Assembly (NCBI RefSeq): GCF_030757795.1
Contig: NZ_JAUQWH010000016.1
Location: forward strand, 25,784 to 89,783
Direction of reading: 5' to 3'
Length of the DNA stretch: 64,000 nt
Source of the DNA: Actinoplanes oryzae
GTDB taxonomy: Bacteria; Actinomycetota; Actinomycetes; Mycobacteriales; Micromonosporaceae
In this document: positions 26,190-34,267 of the stretch, one piece after another
How the letters are laid out: each line of letters begins with the position of its first letter
Position numbering within the stretch: position 1 is the stretch's first letter
Translations under genes and position numbers: made by a program
The notes under the pieces: model-generated
Database searches by the model: none
The model's input: the letters and a program-made list of their open reading frames with translations, nothing else
What the model was told of the DNA's origin: nothing

Positions 26190-27200
26190 TCAGGTGATGG
26201 GGAAGGCCCGGCGCAGCACGGGCAGGACTTCCGCGCCCAGCAGGCGGAGCGCGGCGAGCGGGTCGGGGCCCATGGGCGGGCCGAACGAGATGTGGCGTAC
26301 GCCCGCGTCGATGAGCTGGGCGCACTGGTCGATGACCTCGTCGACGCCGCCGACGATGCCGAGCTGGAGCATGGAGTCGGTGACCGAGGCGATGGCGTCG
26401 TCCTCGCGCCCGGCGAGCATCAGCTCCTGGGTGCGGGCGAACTCCGCCGGGTCGAGGCCGTTGGCGGCGAGCGCGTCGGTGGACAGCGAGCCGCTGTAGC
26501 GGGCGATGTGCCGGGCGAGCAGGTGCCGGGCGGTTGCGCGGTCGTCGGAGATCGACGCCCAGACGCAGGCCGCCACGTCGAGGTCCTCGATGCTGCGGCC
26601 GGTCTTGGCGGCGCCGGCCTTGAGCTGCTCGACGACGCCGTAGACGTGGCGCGGGGGCAGGCACAGCGGCAGGGCGCCGTCGGCGATGCGTCCGGTGAGG
26701 TCGAGCATCCGGGGTCCCATCGCCCCGATGTAGATCGGCGTCGGGTGCCAGAAGCGCGGCACCGCTTGCGATGTCCAGCCGGGCGCGACGCCGGGCACCC
26801 CGGCGGGACTGCGGCCGTTGACCAGCTCGCGGATGGCGAGGACTGCTTCCCTCGTACGGACGACGGGTTTGGCGGGCTCGATCCCCGCCCAGCGGAAGAA
26901 GACGTCGGAGCCCGCGCCGATGCCCAGCAGGAAGCGCCCGCCGGACAATTCCTGCAGGCCCGACGCGTACATGGCGATCTGGGCGGGGTGCAGCGACACC
27001 GGGTCGAGCACACCGGAGCCGAACTTGATCCGGGTGGTCTTCAGGGCCAGCGCGGCCAGCGTGACCAGGCCCGGTTCGCCGAGGATGTCGTTGCCGGTCC
27101 ACACCTGGTCGAAGCCGGCCTCCTCGGCCACGAGCGCCTTGTCCACCACGGAGAGCACGCCGTGCCCGCCGACCCGGGCGCTGAACGTCACCGGTCTCAT
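26190..27200 (-). CDS. LLM-class flavin/F420-dependent oxidoreductase
   Basis: A 336-residue luciferase-like TIM-barrel protein. Features are EEAGFDQVWTGND near the N-terminus, TTRIKFGSGVLDP near 56, GRFLLGIGAGSD near 88 and PIYIGAMGPRMLDLTGRIADG near 165, the cofactor-binding region of the F420-dependent group. Such enzymes are oxidoreductases or monooxygenases on diverse substrates. ATG 27200 overlaps the upstream TIGR04076-like stop and has TGGAGGA ahead. A second, divergent LLM gene lies in the rightward arm, also next to a TIGR04076-like gene. Confidence 0.85.
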   Translation of the reverse strand: MRPVTFSARVGGHGVLSVVDKALVAEEAGFDQVWTGNDILGEPGLVTLAALALKTTRIKFGSGVLDPVSLHPAQIAMYASGLQELSGGRFLLGIGAGSDVFFRWAGIEPAKPVVRTREAVLAIRELVNGRSPAGVPGVAPGWTSQAVPRFWHPTPIYIGAMGPRMLDLTGRIADGALPLCLPPRHVYGVVEQLKAGAAKTGRSIEDLDVAACVWASISDDRATARHLLARHIARYSGSLSTDALAANGLDPAEFARTQELMLAGREDDAIASVTDSMLQLGIVGGVDEVIDQCAQLIDAGVRHISFGPPMGPDPLAALRLLGAEVLPVLRRAFPIT

Positions 27201-27472
27201 GAGTCCTCCACGACGTGCAGCCGGATGTGCAGGTTCTCCGGCGGATCGGGGCAGGCCAGCAGCGGCCGGCTGCGCAGATAGGCGTCGGGCGAAGCAGCGT
27301 CGAGCCGGCCCAGCACCGCCGGAAGGATCGACGCGATCGCGAAGTAGCAGAACCGCTTGCCCTCGGGCACGGTAAGCCCGGTGGCGTCGAGGTCGAAATG
27401 GTCGCCGACCTCCAGGCCGCACGCCGAGTAGTTCATGTCCTCGACCGTGCAGCGCACCTTGAGCCCGGTCAC
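27197..27472 (-). CDS. TIGR04076-like small protein (copy 1)
   Basis: A 91-residue protein resembling the TIGR04076 family, function unknown. It shares with two other proteins in this window the order CGxxVGDxFDL, FCxxAxxSILP, and CPDPxEN. GTG 27472 overlaps the stop of copy 2 (GTGA), and its own stop overlaps the LLM start. The conserved Cys residues could bind a metal or be redox active, which is inference. Its position suggests an accessory or small subunit for the LLM oxidoreductase or SDR step. Confidence 0.65.
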   Translation of the reverse strand: MTGLKVRCTVEDMNYSACGLEVGDHFDLDATGLTVPEGKRFCYFAIASILPAVLGRLDAASPDAYLRSRPLLACPDPPENLHIRLHVVEDS

Positions 27473-27750
27473 GGCAGGGCCTCCAGCCGCAGGATCACGT
27501 TCTCTCCTGCGTCCGGGCAGCACAGGAAGGGCTTGCGGATCAGCCAGTCGTCGGCGGGCAGCGGGTTCTGCCGCATGCCCAGCACGGGCAGCACGCCCAT
27601 GAGCGCCAGCGGGCAGAACGGCTTGCCGCCGGTCGACAGCCCGGTGGCGTCCACGTCGACGGCGTCGCCGACCTCGATCCCGCAGCGGGGCGCGTCGGCG
27701 CGCTCGACGACGATCCGCACGCGCTGGGTCGGCGGCAGCAGCTCAGCCAT
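27469..27750 (-). CDS. TIGR04076-like small protein (copy 2)
   Basis: A 93-residue paralogue of the preceding entry, with RCGIEVGDAVDVD, FCPLALMGVLP, and FLCCPDAGENV. It differs enough from copy 1 that the pair is not a recent duplication. ATG 27750 overlaps the SDR stop by eight bases, and copy 1 overlaps its end by four. Two adjacent copies could form a hetero-oligomer. No function is known to me. Confidence 0.65.
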   Translation of the reverse strand: MAELLPPTQRVRIVVERADAPRCGIEVGDAVDVDATGLSTGGKPFCPLALMGVLPVLGMRQNPLPADDWLIRKPFLCCPDAGENVILRLEALP

Positions 27751-28402
27751 GGATCGGCTCCCCGCCGGTGACCCACAGCGTCTGCCCGGTCAGCGCGCCC
27801 AAGTTCACCAGCGTGTGCACGGCGTCGGCGACGTCGTCCGGGTCGGGGAAGTCCGGCAGCGCCAGGGTTTCGCGCAGCCGCTCGGCCAGCGCCTCCTGCT
27901 CGGGGCTCAGCTCCTCGCCCGGATCGGCGACCCGCCCCGGCGCGACGATGTTCGCCGTGATGCCGTGCCGGCCCTCCTCCAGCGCGAGGTAGCGGGTGAG
28001 CACGCTCGCCGCGGCCTTCGCCGCGCCGTAGGCTCCCCGGCCCGCGACCGGGCGCGCCATCAGCGCCCCGGAGAGGTAGACCACGCGACCCCACCCCGCG
28101 GACCGCATTCCGGGTACGACCCGGGCGCACAGAGCCGCGTGCAACTGCACCGCCCCGAGGTGCGCCGCCAGGTCCGCCGGATCGATCGACGCGACCGGCG
28201 CGGGGGTGTGCAGCCGCGGATGGGCGGCGTTGACCAGCACCCCCACCGGTCCCAGCGACTGCTCGATGCCGGTGATGGCGCTGTCCACGTCGGCGAGGTC
28301 GGCCCGCGCCAGCACGGCGACCTGGAAGCCGGCGGCGGCGAGCCGGGAGGCCACCGCCTTCCCGATCGGCCCGGTGCCCCCGGCGACCACGGCGACGGTC
28401 AT
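27743..28402 (-). CDS. Short-chain dehydrogenase/reductase
   Basis: A 219-residue classical SDR. The NAD(P) motif is GGTGPIGKA near residue 8, the active site Ser lies in YLSGALMA and YGAAK holds the catalytic Tyr and Lys near 142. There is an acidic residue after strand 2 (ARADLAD), so cofactor preference is unclear. ATG 28402 overlaps the ABC ATPase stop. In indole-degrading iif and iac clusters an SDR partners an acyl-CoA-dehydrogenase-fold oxygenase and a flavin reductase, as here. The substrate is not known. Confidence 0.88.
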   Translation of the reverse strand: MTVAVVAGGTGPIGKAVASRLAAAGFQVAVLARADLADVDSAITGIEQSLGPVGVLVNAAHPRLHTPAPVASIDPADLAAHLGAVQLHAALCARVVPGMRSAGWGRVVYLSGALMARPVAGRGAYGAAKAAASVLTRYLALEEGRHGITANIVAPGRVADPGEELSPEQEALAERLRETLALPDFPDPDDVADAVHTLVNLGALTGQTLWVTGGEPIHG

Positions 28403-29169
28403 CGCAGCACCGCCGCCAGGAAGGCCCGGGTGCGCTCCTCGCGCGGCGCGCCGAGCACCTCCTCCGGCGTGCCCTGCTCGACGATGCGGCCGGCGTCCAT
28501 GAACACCACCCGGTCGCTGACCTCGCGGGCGAAGCCCATCTCGTGGGTCACCACGACGACCGTGATCCCGCCCGTGACGGCGAGGTCCTTCATCACCGTG
28601 AGGACCTCGCCGACCAGCTCGGGGTCGAGCGCGCTGGTCGGCTCGTCGAAGAGCATCACCTGCGGCTTCATGGCCATGGCGCGGGCAATCGCGACGCGCT
28701 GCTGCTGCCCGCCGGACAGCTTCGACGGGTACGAGCCCTCCTTGCCGGCCAGTCCGACGCGGGCGAGCAGCTCCCGGCCGTACTCCCGGGCCTTTCCGGG
28801 ATCTTCGCGCTTGACCTTGATCGGGGCGAACGCGACGTTCTCCAGCGCCGTCATGTGCGGGAAGAGGTTGAACTGCTGGAAGACCATGCCGATGCCGAGG
28901 CGCTGGCGGCACGCCTCGGACTCGCGCAGCTCGTGCAGCCGCCCGCCGTGCTCGCGATAGCCGACCAGCTGGCCGTCGACCCGGATGCTGCCGGCGTGGA
29001 TGTCCTCGAGGTGGTTCATGGTGCGCAGCAGGGTGCTCTTGCCGGAGCCTGAAGGGCCGATGATGCACACCGTCTCGCCCCGGGACACCTGCAGGTCGAT
29101 GTCGTGCAGCACCTGGTGGCTGCCGTACCACTTGTCGACGCTCCGCACGTCGATCATGACGTCAGTCAT
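28399..29169 (-). CDS. Polar amino acid-type ABC transporter ATPase
   Basis: A 256-residue ATPase of the GlnQ/HisP group. Walker A is GPSGSGKST near residue 39, the signature is [14 protein letters not shown] near 153, Walker B is [13 protein letters not shown], and the switch His is in VVTHEMGFA. The N-terminal [16 protein letters not shown] is typical of amino-acid importers. It overlaps the permease stop (ATGA). It works with the permease just upstream and with the lipoprotein at 31214-32170, from which it is separated by a monooxygenase gene. Confidence 0.92.
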   Translation of the reverse strand: MTDVMIDVRSVDKWYGSHQVLHDIDLQVSRGETVCIIGPSGSGKSTLLRTMNHLEDIHAGSIRVDGQLVGYREHGGRLHELRESEACRQRLGIGMVFQQFNLFPHMTALENVAFAPIKVKREDPGKAREYGRELLARVGLAGKEGSYPSKLSGGQQQRVAIARAMAMKPQVMLFDEPTSALDPELVGEVLTVMKDLAVTGGITVVVVTHEMGFAREVSDRVVFMDAGRIVEQGTPEEVLGAPREERTRAFLAAVLR

Positions 29170-30032
29170 CGCTCGGCGGCCCTCTTCTCCAGGAAGTACT
29201 GGGCGACGGACCAGAGGCCGATCACCAGCAGGTACCAGACGGTGGCCACGATCAGCATCTCGATCGTGCGGAAGTTGACGCCGGAGATGCCCTGCACCAC
29301 GGTGAGCAGGTCGCCGCCGGCGATCACCGAGACGATGGCGGAGGCCTTGAGCATGCCGATCGACTCGTTGCCCAGCGGCGGGATGATCACCCGCAACGCC
29401 TGCGGCAGCACGATGTGCCGCAGCGTCTGGGCCCGGTTGAGCCCCAGCGCCTTGGCCGTCTCGTGCTGACCACGGCCGACGGCGAGCAGCCCGCTGCGCA
29501 CGATCTCGGCCATGTAGCCCGAGCCGGCCAGCGACAGCCCGATCACCGAGGCCACGAACGGCGTCACCACGTGGCCGATCGGCGCCGACCACCACACCAC
29601 GTCCGTGAACGGGATGCCCAGGGTCAGGTTCTTGAAGAACAGGCCCAGGTTGCCCACGAAGATGAGCAGCACGATCAGCGGCACGCCGCGGAAGAAGAAC
29701 ACCCACGCTGCGGCGACTCCGGACAGCACCCGGCTCGGCGACATGCGCATCACGCCGATCACGACGGCCAGCGCGAGCGCCACGACCATGCCGATGACCG
29801 TCATCTCCAGGGTCAGGAGCAGACCCTTCAGGACGGTACGGGTGAACAGGTACTGCCCGACGACGGTCCACTCGAAGTTCGGGTTCGTGGCGAAGCTGTA
29901 CGCCACGAGCAGCACCAGGGCGCCGACCGCGACCGCACCGATCAGGCGGCCCCAGTGGCGTACGGGCACCACGTCCCGCCGCGGCGCCGGACGCGAGGTC
30001 GCGGGGCTCACGGTCGCGGGTGCATCGGTCAT
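29166..30032 (-). CDS. Polar amino acid-type ABC transporter permease
   Basis: A 288-residue membrane protein of the HisM/GlnP family with about five to six helices. The family stretch [17 protein letters not shown] and the EAA loop ([27 protein letters not shown]) are intact. An N-terminal Pro/Arg-rich cytosolic tail of some 28 residues precedes the first helix. It overlaps both neighbours by four bases. A single permease gene implies a homodimeric channel. Probably imports a small polar or aromatic nitrogen compound that feeds the operon's enzymes. Confidence 0.92.
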   Translation of the reverse strand: MTDAPATVSPATSRPAPRRDVVPVRHWGRLIGAVAVGALVLLVAYSFATNPNFEWTVVGQYLFTRTVLKGLLLTLEMTVIGMVVALALAVVIGVMRMSPSRVLSGVAAAWVFFFRGVPLIVLLIFVGNLGLFFKNLTLGIPFTDVVWWSAPIGHVVTPFVASVIGLSLAGSGYMAEIVRSGLLAVGRGQHETAKALGLNRAQTLRHIVLPQALRVIIPPLGNESIGMLKASAIVSVIAGGDLLTVVQGISGVNFRTIEMLIVATVWYLLVIGLWSVAQYFLEKRAAER

Positions 30033-31186
30033 CGCGCCGCCCCCACCGGTTCGCCGCCCGGGAAGCCCGCCGACAGCAGCGCCTGGCCCACCGACGTCCA
30101 CCGGCTGCGCCACGTCGAGGCGTGCGCGGAGACGCCGGTGCTGTCGCGCACCAGCCGCTCGAACGGGAACTTCTCGTAGATCACCTGCGCGCCGAGGATC
30201 TCGCCGCAGCGGTCGAGCACGACCCGGGTGAACTCCTGCGCCATCGGGGCGTCGCCGCGGGCCATCGTCACGTCGTCCGGCACGGCGCCCGCGGTGAAGA
30301 TCTGCTCGTCGATCGCGCGCATGCCGTCGAGCACCAGCGCGCGGGCCGCCCGGACGTAGGAGCCGGCCTCGCCCAGCAGGGTCAGCTGCCGGTCGGTGGG
30401 CTTGCGGTCGCGCAGGTGGCTGGTGGCCAGGTCGACCGCGTGCTGGGCGATGCCGACCGAGATGCCCGCCATGCTGTAGAAGGGCAGCTCGACGTGCTTG
30501 TTGAGCGGGTCGGCCGTGGCGTCCGGGGCGAAGAAGCGGTCGAAGGCGTGGTCGCGTGGCACGAACACGTCGGTGACCGTGTAGCCCTGGCTGCCGGAGC
30601 CGCGCAGGCCGATGGTGTGCCAGTCGTCGAGGAGCTCGACCCGGTCGGCGGGCAGCCACACCCCGAGGGTGAGCACGCTGCCGTCGGGCTTGCGCACCGG
30701 CTCGCCGTCGCGCTGCACCTCGACGCCGGCCACGATGCGGTCGGCGGCGCGGATGCCGCTGCCGAAGCCCCAGCGGCCGGTGACCCGGTAGCCGCCGGGG
30801 ACCTCGACGGCCTTGCCCTTCGGGTGGAACGAGCCGCAGGTCGGCAGGTCCAGCTCCGGGTAGAGCTCGGCGAACGCGGCGTCGCCCAGGCGACCGGCGT
30901 AGAAGCCGGTGGCGGCGAGCACGCAGACGTTCCAGGCGATGCCGGCGTCCACGGTGGCGACCGCCTCGACCATCCGGGTCTGGTCGGTGAGGCTCATCTG
31001 CGGCCCGCCGCGGCGCGCCGGGAAACCGACGCGGTACGCCCCGGCGGTGCGCAGCGCCTCGCGCATCCGGTCGGTCAGATATCCCTGGGCCTCGGTGGCG
31101 TCGGCCTCCTCGCGCACGACCGGAAGCAGGGCGTGCACGTTGGCGAGGATGTCGGCGGCGGTGAGGGACACGGTGGACGCAACCAT
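30029..31186 (-). CDS. Acyl-CoA dehydrogenase-fold FADH2/FMNH2-dependent monooxygenase
   Basis: A 385-residue protein of the acyl-CoA dehydrogenase superfamily, in the group of two-component monooxygenases (HsaA, HpaB-C2, DszC, and indole oxygenases IacA/IifC). Seen are [11 protein letters not shown] near 137, [18 protein letters not shown] near 194-211 and a C-terminal helical domain. No acyl-CoA-dehydrogenase catalytic Glu region is recognisable. It starts at ATG 31186 after GGAG. A flavin reductase is encoded two genes upstream in the same operon and an SDR downstream. This matches the core of indole-oxidising operons, so hydroxylation of an indole-like ring is my favoured but unproven role. 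Confidence 0.82.
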   Translation of the reverse strand: MVASTVSLTAADILANVHALLPVVREEADATEAQGYLTDRMREALRTAGAYRVGFPARRGGPQMSLTDQTRMVEAVATVDAGIAWNVCVLAATGFYAGRLGDAAFAELYPELDLPTCGSFHPKGKAVEVPGGYRVTGRWGFGSGIRAADRIVAGVEVQRDGEPVRKPDGSVLTLGVWLPADRVELLDDWHTIGLRGSGSQGYTVTDVFVPRDHAFDRFFAPDATADPLNKHVELPFYSMAGISVGIAQHAVDLATSHLRDRKPTDRQLTLLGEAGSYVRAARALVLDGMRAIDEQIFTAGAVPDDVTMARGDAPMAQEFTRVVLDRCGEILGAQVIYEKFPFERLVRDSTGVSAHASTWRSRWTSVGQALLSAGFPGGEPVGAAR

Positions 31187-31213
31187 GGGAACTCCGTTCG
31201 AGGGGAGGAGGGG

Positions 31214-32170
31214 TCAGGCCTTGGCGCCGATCGCGGTCTTGCTGACCGGGTTGGCGACGACCTCGGCGGCGGTGATGGCGGCCGACTGCAGGTCGTACTT
31301 GGCCATGATCTGGGCGTACGTGCCGTCGGCGACGAGCTTCTGCATCGCGCCGAGCAGCGCCTTGGTCAGGCCGGGCTGGCTCTTGCCGACGGCGATGGTG
31401 GTGTACTGCGGCTCGAACTCGCTCGCGGGCACCTCGGCCACGCCGAACGTCGAGCCGCTCTGCTTCACGACGGCCTGCTGGCTGGTGGTGGAGTCCATCC
31501 AGGCGTCGATGGTGCCGGCCTTGACCGCGCTGATCGCGGCCGTGGCGCCCTGGTACTCGGCGGGCTGGATCGGGTTGCCCGCGCAGGAGGCGTCGCTGAC
31601 CTTCTTGATGGTGTCGCCCTGGATCGAGCCGACCGGGATGCCGATCTTCTTGCCGCACATGCTCGCCAGCCCGGTCACGCCGGACGTCTGGTCGGAGAGC
31701 ATGAGCAGCGCCATCGTCGACTTGTAGAACGGCACGAGGTCGACCACGCTCTGCTCGCGCTCGGCGGTGGCCGAGACCTGGCCGAAGAGGGCGTCCACCG
31801 AGCCGGACTGCACGCCGGGCAGCTGGGCGGGCCACTGCATGTTCTTCCACGTGACCGAGACGCCCAGCAGGGGCGCGATGGCCGCGGCCAGGTCGGGGGC
31901 GACGCCCACCGGCGTGGAGGTGTCGGTGGTGGTGACGCTGATGACCGGCGGGGTCTCCCAGAGCGCGCCGAAGCTGATCTGCTTGGCCGACTTGATGGCG
32001 TCGGGCAGGTCGGCGGCGAGCGTGCTGTCCGTGGTGGCGGACGGGTTCGCCGCCGCGGGGGCGCTGCCGGCCGTGCCGGTGGTGGGGTCGGAACAGCCCG
32101 CGAGCACCGCGGTGAGGGCAAGCAGGGAGATCGGCGCGGCCAGGGCCGGGCGCAGGCTACGGAGAAACAT
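31214..32170 (-). CDS. ABC transporter substrate-binding lipoprotein (family 3)
   Basis: A 318-residue lipoprotein with signal peptide and lipobox LAGC near residue 26, then a Ser/Thr/Ala-rich linker. The periplasmic-type domain has VGVAPDLAAAIAPLLG, GSVDALFGQVSAT and GKKIGIPVGS, typical of family 3 amino-acid binding proteins. I prefer ATG 32170 because GGGA lies six bases ahead; ATG 32182 adds four residues. It is the receptor for the permease and ATPase downstream. Whether the ligand is an amino acid or an aromatic compound cannot be told. Confidence 0.9.
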   Translation of the reverse strand: MFLRSLRPALAAPISLLALTAVLAGCSDPTTGTAGSAPAAANPSATTDSTLAADLPDAIKSAKQISFGALWETPPVISVTTTDTSTPVGVAPDLAAAIAPLLGVSVTWKNMQWPAQLPGVQSGSVDALFGQVSATAEREQSVVDLVPFYKSTMALLMLSDQTSGVTGLASMCGKKIGIPVGSIQGDTIKKVSDASCAGNPIQPAEYQGATAAISAVKAGTIDAWMDSTTSQQAVVKQSGSTFGVAEVPASEFEPQYTTIAVGKSQPGLTKALLGAMQKLVADGTYAQIMAKYDLQSAAITAAEVVANPVSKTAIGAKA

Positions 32171-32189
32171 GGGGAGTCCCATCGCTAGA

Positions 32190-32201
32190 TATCTCGTGAT
32201 A
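32190..32201. promoter_or_regulatory. Small palindrome upstream of the substrate-binding protein
   Basis: TATC-TCGT-GATA is a 4-bp inverted repeat within an unusually AT-rich patch in the 82-bp gap between the unknown gene and the lipoprotein gene, the largest gap in this operon. It may mark an internal promoter or operator. The signal is weak. Confidence 0.25.
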
Positions 32202-32252
32202 AATGCGGCCTCGTCGGGGTGGCTCGACCCGGCTGTCGGAGGGGTGCGGGTG

Positions 32253-32582
32253 TCAGGAAGCGGTGGTGAGGATGAGGGCGCAGCCCTCGGCATGGCAGGC
32301 CGCGGCGACAGCCTCGGTGCTGTGCGCCGCGTCCAGGACGATCGCGGTGTACTCGTGCCCGTAGTGGTCGATGAAATAGGCGGCGTCCTCGGCGCGGGTG
32401 AAGTCCTCGCCGTAGCGGGGCCGCAGCCGGGCCAGCCGCCGGGCCGGCTCGACGCCGGCGTCGCGCAGGATCTCGGCGACCCCGTCCAGCAGCGCCGCCG
32501 GGGCGGGCATCCCGACCGCGATGCCGAGCCGCCGGCCGGTGGGCCGGTGCGCCGCGCGCACCCGGTCGAGCACCCCGGTCAT
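32253..32582 (-). CDS. Unknown 109-residue protein
   Basis: I do not recognise this protein. It is rich in Ala and Arg, with GIAVGMPAPAALLDGVAEILRD, then FTRAEDAAYFIDHYGHEY and TAIVLDAAH, and CHAEGCALILTTAS at the C-terminus. The pattern suggests a small alpha/beta fold without signal peptide or membrane helix. Its start overlaps the flavin reductase stop (ATGA), so it is translated as an operon member. It could be an accessory factor for the two-component monooxygenase. Confidence 0.6.
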   Translation of the reverse strand: MTGVLDRVRAAHRPTGRRLGIAVGMPAPAALLDGVAEILRDAGVEPARRLARLRPRYGEDFTRAEDAAYFIDHYGHEYTAIVLDAAHSTEAVAAACHAEGCALILTTAS

Positions 32583-33079
32583 GCCGCGTCCAGCCTGCGG
32601 AAGCCCGAGCCGTGGAAGATCAGCGGCTCGCGGGTGTGGTCCTCGCGCAGCTCGTGCACCTCGAGCATGACCACGTGGTGGTCGCCCGCGGGCACCTCGG
32701 CGAAGACCGAGCAGTCCAGCCACAGCGGCGCTCCGGCGAAGAACAGCGCGCCCTGGCTGGTCCGCTCGATCGGCTCGTCGCCGAAGCGGGCGGCGCTGTC
32801 CTTGCCGGCCAGGCGCCGGCACAGGGCGGCCTGGTCGGCGCCGAGCAGCGAGATCCCGATCCGGGGCCGGTTGCGCAGCCGCGGCCAGGTCGCCGACTCG
32901 TTGCGGACGGAGAAGAGCACCAGCGGCGGGTCGAGCGAGACGCCGACGGTGAACGAGGACGCCACCATGGCGGTGGGCTGCCCGCCGGCGTCGGCGGCGA
33001 GGGCCACCACGCCGGAGGGGAAGCGGGCGAAGGCGGACCGGATCAGGTCGGGGTCGCGTCGGTGGGCGGTGAGGGTCAT
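32579..33079 (-). CDS. Flavin reductase-like domain protein
   Basis: A 166-residue flavin reductase (HpaC/RutF-like split-barrel). Typical stretches are FARFPSGVVALAA, MVASSFTVGVSLDPPLVLFSVRN and the C-terminal GDHHVVMLEVHEL with the conserved GDH. Such enzymes reduce FMN or FAD with NAD(P)H and hand it to a partner oxygenase. The likely partner is the acyl-CoA-dehydrogenase-fold monooxygenase in this operon, though the LLM protein could also use it. GGAGGTG lies ahead of ATG 33079, which overlaps the PaaX-type gene stop. Confidence 0.9.
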   Translation of the reverse strand: MTLTAHRRDPDLIRSAFARFPSGVVALAADAGGQPTAMVASSFTVGVSLDPPLVLFSVRNESATWPRLRNRPRIGISLLGADQAALCRRLAGKDSAARFGDEPIERTSQGALFFAGAPLWLDCSVFAEVPAGDHHVVMLEVHELREDHTREPLIFHGSGFRRLDAA

Positions 33080-33975
33080 CCGGCACCTCCTCGGGCCGTG
33101 CCGGGCGGGTCCGGCCGGCGCTGGCCGGTGACCTGCTCGACGTAGGCGTGGGCGTGCGGCGCGACGCGGTCGCGCAGCTCGGTGAAGACGGGGATGCTGC
33201 GCCGGGCCGGCCAGTCGTCGCTGAGCAGCCAGCCGGGCAGGCCCGGGTCGAGGTAGGGGATCGGGCGCCAGGCGTCCATGCCGCGGATGTACGTGGCGAA
33301 GGCCCGGTGCCCGTCGGGCCGGGGCCCGAGGGCCTCGACCGCCGCGGCGTGCGCGGCCAGGAAGTCGTCGTGCAGGGCCCGGATGGCGTCCAGGTCCCAC
33401 CAGAGGGCCACGGCGACCTGCGGCGGCTTGTCGCCGCGGATCTCGTTGGCGAGGAACACGGTGGCCCGGGCATTGAGGCCGAGGTCGGCGAGGATCTCCT
33501 GGACCTCGTCGACCAGGTAGCCGGGGCAGATCCAGAGCGCCGGGGACACGTTGCCGCAGCCGATCCAGGAGAGCCGGCGGCGCAGCTGGTGGCGCAGGTC
33601 GCGCTGCTCCTCGGGCACCGAGTAGGCGATCAGGCACCAGCGGTCGTCGTCGTCCATGAAGCGCGGGGCGTAGATGCGCTGGTCGGCACGGGCCAGCATC
33701 GGCCGGGCCGCCTCGGTCAGCTGGTAGCCCTGGGTCCGCCCGCGGGCGGCCGGCTCCAGCAGGCCCTTGGCCTTGATCCGGGTGAGGGCGTTGCGGGCCC
33801 GGGCGTCGGAGACGTCGAGCGCCCGCATGAGCGTGATCAGGTCGGCCACCGCGATCCAGCCGCCGAGGCGGCGCAGCGACATGCCGATGATCGTCCGGAG
33901 CAGGGAGGTGGCGCTGCCGGGCGACCAGTCCATGTCGTCGGGGAGCTTTGCCTGAGCTGTGTCTTCGCTGGTCAC
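33076..33975 (-). CDS. PaaX-family transcriptional repressor
   Basis: A 299-residue regulator with an N-terminal winged helix (about 25-95, including SDARARNALTRIKAKGLL) followed by a PaaX-like central region (RWCLIAYSVPEEQRDLRHQLRRRL) and C-terminal domain. PaaX of E. coli represses phenylacetate genes and responds to phenylacetyl-CoA, so an aromatic or CoA-linked inducer is likely here. GTG 33975 was chosen since GAGGAGGTGG directly precedes it. It is the first gene of the leftward arm and sits beside the promoter of the rightward arm, so it probably controls both and itself. Confidence 0.9.
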   Translation of the reverse strand: MTSEDTAQAKLPDDMDWSPGSATSLLRTIIGMSLRRLGGWIAVADLITLMRALDVSDARARNALTRIKAKGLLEPAARGRTQGYQLTEAARPMLARADQRIYAPRFMDDDDRWCLIAYSVPEEQRDLRHQLRRRLSWIGCGNVSPALWICPGYLVDEVQEILADLGLNARATVFLANEIRGDKPPQVAVALWWDLDAIRALHDDFLAAHAAAVEALGPRPDGHRAFATYIRGMDAWRPIPYLDPGLPGWLLSDDWPARRSIPVFTELRDRVAPHAHAYVEQVTGQRRPDPPGTARGGAG

Positions 33976-34267
33976 GCCACCTCCTCGGCCTCGTTGGTGA
34001 CGGAGCTTATATCGACATCGTGACGACCGTGAAGAAGGCGATAGGTTAATTCGAGATTTCTCCACGCTGTGGCGCCCCCGCGTTTGTGTCGGCCGTGTGA
34101 ACGCGTGTGAACTCCTTCTACGCAGCTCATCGGCTGTTCGGATGACACTTTGCCGGATTGGCTGTGAACACGATTCGGCGTCTTGTTCACTCTCACTTAA
34201 TCCTGGTAGAACTCCCGTCAGGTCCGCTCGACGGGCCACAGCCGCCCGGATCTAGGAGGACCATCCG
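33976..34267. promoter_or_regulatory. Divergent promoter region of the catabolic island
   Basis: This 292-bp region is more AT-rich than its surroundings. For the leftward arm, a minus-strand TATAAG (34006-34011) lies about 31 bases from the PaaX start, with CTTCAC 17 bases further upstream. For the rightward arm, TTGTTC (34183-34188) and TAGAAC (34207-34212) are separated by 18 bases, upstream of an AGGAGGA ribosome-binding site. The -35 candidate of the rightward promoter overlaps a TGTTCAC motif. Confidence 0.55.
34095..34190. promoter_or_regulatory. Array of four TGTGAAC-type operator half-sites
   Basis: GTGTGAAC occurs at 34095-34102 and again at 34105-34112, exactly 10 bp apart. TGTGAACA at 34163-34170 and the inverted TGTTCAC at 34184-34190 form a wide palindrome with centres about 20 bp apart. 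Helical-turn spacing suggests a cooperative DNA-binding protein, perhaps the PaaX-type repressor. Confidence 0.5.

Noticed and set aside
30029..31186. Ordinary acyl-CoA dehydrogenase of fatty-acid breakdown
   Set aside because: No acyl-CoA ligase, hydratase or thiolase lies nearby, and a flavin reductase is in the same operon, typical of the monooxygenase branch.
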